Position numbers and translations under genes: made by a program. The notes beneath the pieces were generated by a model that was given only the letters and a program-made list of their open reading frames with translations, had not been told where the DNA came from and ran no database searches. Shown one piece after another: positions 62,641-64,000 of a stretch of 64,000 nt of DNA (positions are counted from its first letter, which is position 1; the number at the start of each line of letters is the position of its first letter). Origin of the DNA: UBA4416 sp040387475 (GTDB lineage: Bacteria; Bacteroidota; Bacteroidia; B-17B0; Aurantibacillaceae); contig JAZKDT010000009.1 in assembly GCA_040387475.1 (NCBI GenBank), positions 1 to 64,000 of the forward strand. The letters are read 5' to 3'.

Positions 62641-64000
62641 ATGAGGGTTTGGAATGCCGTTTTGTGCACGGTTATGCTGCTGACCGCTTTTAATTTACAG
62701 GCTCAAAAAGTGGGATTGGTTATGAGTGGTGGCGGGGCCAGCGGTATTGCGCATATTGGTGTATTAAAGGCACTCGAAGAAAATAAGATACCGGTTAATT
62801 GTATTGCCGGAACATCAATCGGCAGTATTATAGGAGGGTTATACGCTTCAGGTTATTCGCCACTTGAAATAGAACACATGGTGAAAGAACAAGTGTTTTC
62901 TGATCTTACAAAAGGAGAGATGTCCCCAAAGTTTGGCTACTTCGTTCGTAAACGCGATGACTACGCATCCTGGCGGACTCTAAAATTAAATCTGAATAAC
63001 TCCCTGATAAGTAATCTGGCTACTAACCTGATCAATTCGGTTCCCATAGATTTTTATTTAATGGAGACCTTTGCTCCTGCGAATGCAGCGTCTCATTATA
63101 ATTTTGATAGTTTGATGGTACCTTTCAGATGCGTTGCTTCAAATATCGAAAAAAAGCAAAGCGTTGTGTTCAGAGATGGCGATATGCCTTCCGCGATTAG
63201 AGCTTCCATGAGTTACCCGTTTTATATCAGGCCAATTTCCATAGACAGTGCTTTATTATTTGATGGAGGTTTGTATAATAACTTTCCAACCAATGTGATG
63301 TATGAAGAGCTGTACCCGGATTTTATGATCGGAAGTTCTGTTACAGAAAACTCTAAATTGCCAAGCGATGATAATTTGTACCTCCAATTACGAAACATGT
63401 TGATGAATAAAAGTAATTTCGATTTGGTGTGCGAGAATGGAATTATCATTCAGCCATGGGCAGACGTAAGTATTTTCAATTTTGAATCGGCGCAGCGTTT
63501 GATAGATAGTGGATATGCCGCCACCATCAGGCAAATGCCTAAAATTAAAGCCTGCATTACCAATTATCAGAATACTTTAGAGCTTTATGAAAAACGTAAA
63601 ATTTTCAGAGAGAAGTCACAGGTTGCTAAAATCGTTTATAATAAGGTGGTGGTTAATGGTGTAAGCGGAAGTATGAAAAAGTTTGTGACTAAAAGTATCG
63701 TTAGTAAACGGGATACTTTTACATTTAAGCAACTCAAGCGTCAGTATTTCAGGTTAATGGCCGATGAAAAAATTAAGTCGGCTTATCCCATGACAAAACT
63801 TGATACAGCCAGCGGCAAATACACGCTTACTTTAAATACAAAAAAGGATAAGCATTTATTTTTTGATATTGGAGGTAATCTATCCAATCGTCCTATCAGT
63901 AACTTCTTTTTGGCCGTGCAATATAATTACATTGGAAAGATTGGTTTTACCGTTTACGCCAATGGTTATTTAGGAAAATTAAATTCGAGTTCACTCACTA
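62641..64000 (+). CDS. Patatin-like phospholipase with outer-membrane barrel (5' part)
   Basis: The frame is open from ATG 62641 to the right edge, 453 codons; the gene is cut off. Signal peptide MRVWNAVLCTVMLLTAFNLQ. The patatin domain has the oxyanion loop SGGGASGIAHIGVL, nucleophile Ser in AGTSIGS and the Asp of FDGGLYNNFPTNVM, the Ser-Asp dyad. From ~340 comes a POTRA-like segment (VYNKVVVNGVSGSMKKFVTK) and then strands (HLFFDIGGNLSNRPISNFFLAVQYNYIG), the start of a BamA-like barrel. This is the PlpD (type Vd) layout. Lipid hydrolysis at the surface is inferred. Confidence 0.9.
   Translation, partial: MRVWNAVLCTVMLLTAFNLQAQKVGLVMSGGGASGIAHIGVLKALEENKIPVNCIAGTSIGSIIGGLYASGYSPLEIEHMVKEQVFSDLTKGEMSPKFGYFVRKRDDYASWRTLKLNLNNSLISNLATNLINSVPIDFYLMETFAPANAASHYNFDSLMVPFRCVASNIEKKQSVVFRDGDMPSAIRASMSYPFYIRPISIDSALLFDGGLYNNFPTNVMYEELYPDFMIGSSVTENSKLPSDDNLYLQLRNMLMNKSNFDLVCENGIIIQPWADVSIFNFESAQRLIDSGYAATIRQMPKIKACITNYQNTLELYEKRKIFREKSQVAKIVYNKVVVNGVSGSMKKFVTKSIVSKRDTFTFKQLKRQYFRLMADEKIKSAYPMTKLDTASGKYTLTLNTKKDKHLFFDIGGNLSNRPISNFFLAVQYNYIGKIGFTVYANGYLGKLNSSSLT

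Overview
The window is a stretch of an AT-rich Bacteroidota chromosome. I see no plasmid, phage, CRISPR or transposase genes and no rRNA or tRNA. The assignment rests on type IX secretion (T9SS) sorting domains on many secreted proteins, a PorQ homologue, a gliding-motility-type C-terminal domain, a TonB receptor with a carboxypeptidase-like N-terminal domain paired with a DUF4249 lipoprotein, several Bacteroidota-typical domain families (DUF4920, DUF4199, DUF3108, TPR-SpoIIE), a long basic insert in Rho, and -7 promoter boxes of the form TAnnTTTG. The order or family cannot be fixed from this piece alone.

Layout. 1-3100: the tail of a large T9SS cargo gene, a mitochondrial-type citrate synthase, two stacked terminators, and a small T9SS cargo gene. 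3200-6200: a membrane TPR-SpoIIE phosphatase followed 3 bp later by an exported S1/P1-nuclease-like enzyme. 6200-13000: minus-strand genes, including an exported methyltransferase, a DinB-like protein, a HExxH lipoprotein, an SMR efflux pump, an atypical SDR and small orphans. 13000-15350: DNA polymerase IV, a DUF4920 protein and a short SSB. 15700-25480: two minus-strand pairs, each a small secreted protein followed by a giant Cys-rich T9SS cargo protein. 25750-29840: a DUF4199 protein, Rho, Pth and TsaD. 29885-38460: TamB, an I42-like inhibitor lipoprotein, a DUF3108 protein, tryptophan 2,3-dioxygenase, PorQ and a Nudix hydrolase. 38460-40340: an ECF-like sigma factor broken by a 10-N assembly gap, its overlapping membrane partner, and an LEA-type lipoprotein. 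40455-44210: an AddA/RecB-like helicase-nuclease and a response regulator. 44224-50975: an XRE regulator divergent from two large T9SS cargo genes with nearly identical C-terminal ends. 51236-54482: a TonB receptor and its DUF4249 lipoprotein. 54540-62500: minus-strand housekeeping and envelope genes (L,D-transpeptidase, T9SS cargo, GlcD-like oxidase, PrmA, TpiA, DppB-like permease). 62641-end: a patatin-like protein cut by the window edge.

How it fits together. The dominant theme is the cell envelope and surface. At least seven proteins carry a T9SS sorting domain, PorQ belongs to the machinery that processes them, and TamB, the TonB receptor, the L,D-transpeptidase and the patatin protein also act in the envelope. 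The rest is core housekeeping: the TCA cycle, glycolysis, transcription termination, tRNA modification, ribosomal protein methylation, and DNA repair. The best candidates for something undescribed are the two-gene module of a small ferredoxin-like secreted protein plus a giant T9SS protein (15702-25476), and the XRE-controlled pair of T9SS cargo genes with a repeated GGTGTAAAA-type element in the divergent promoter (44224-50975).
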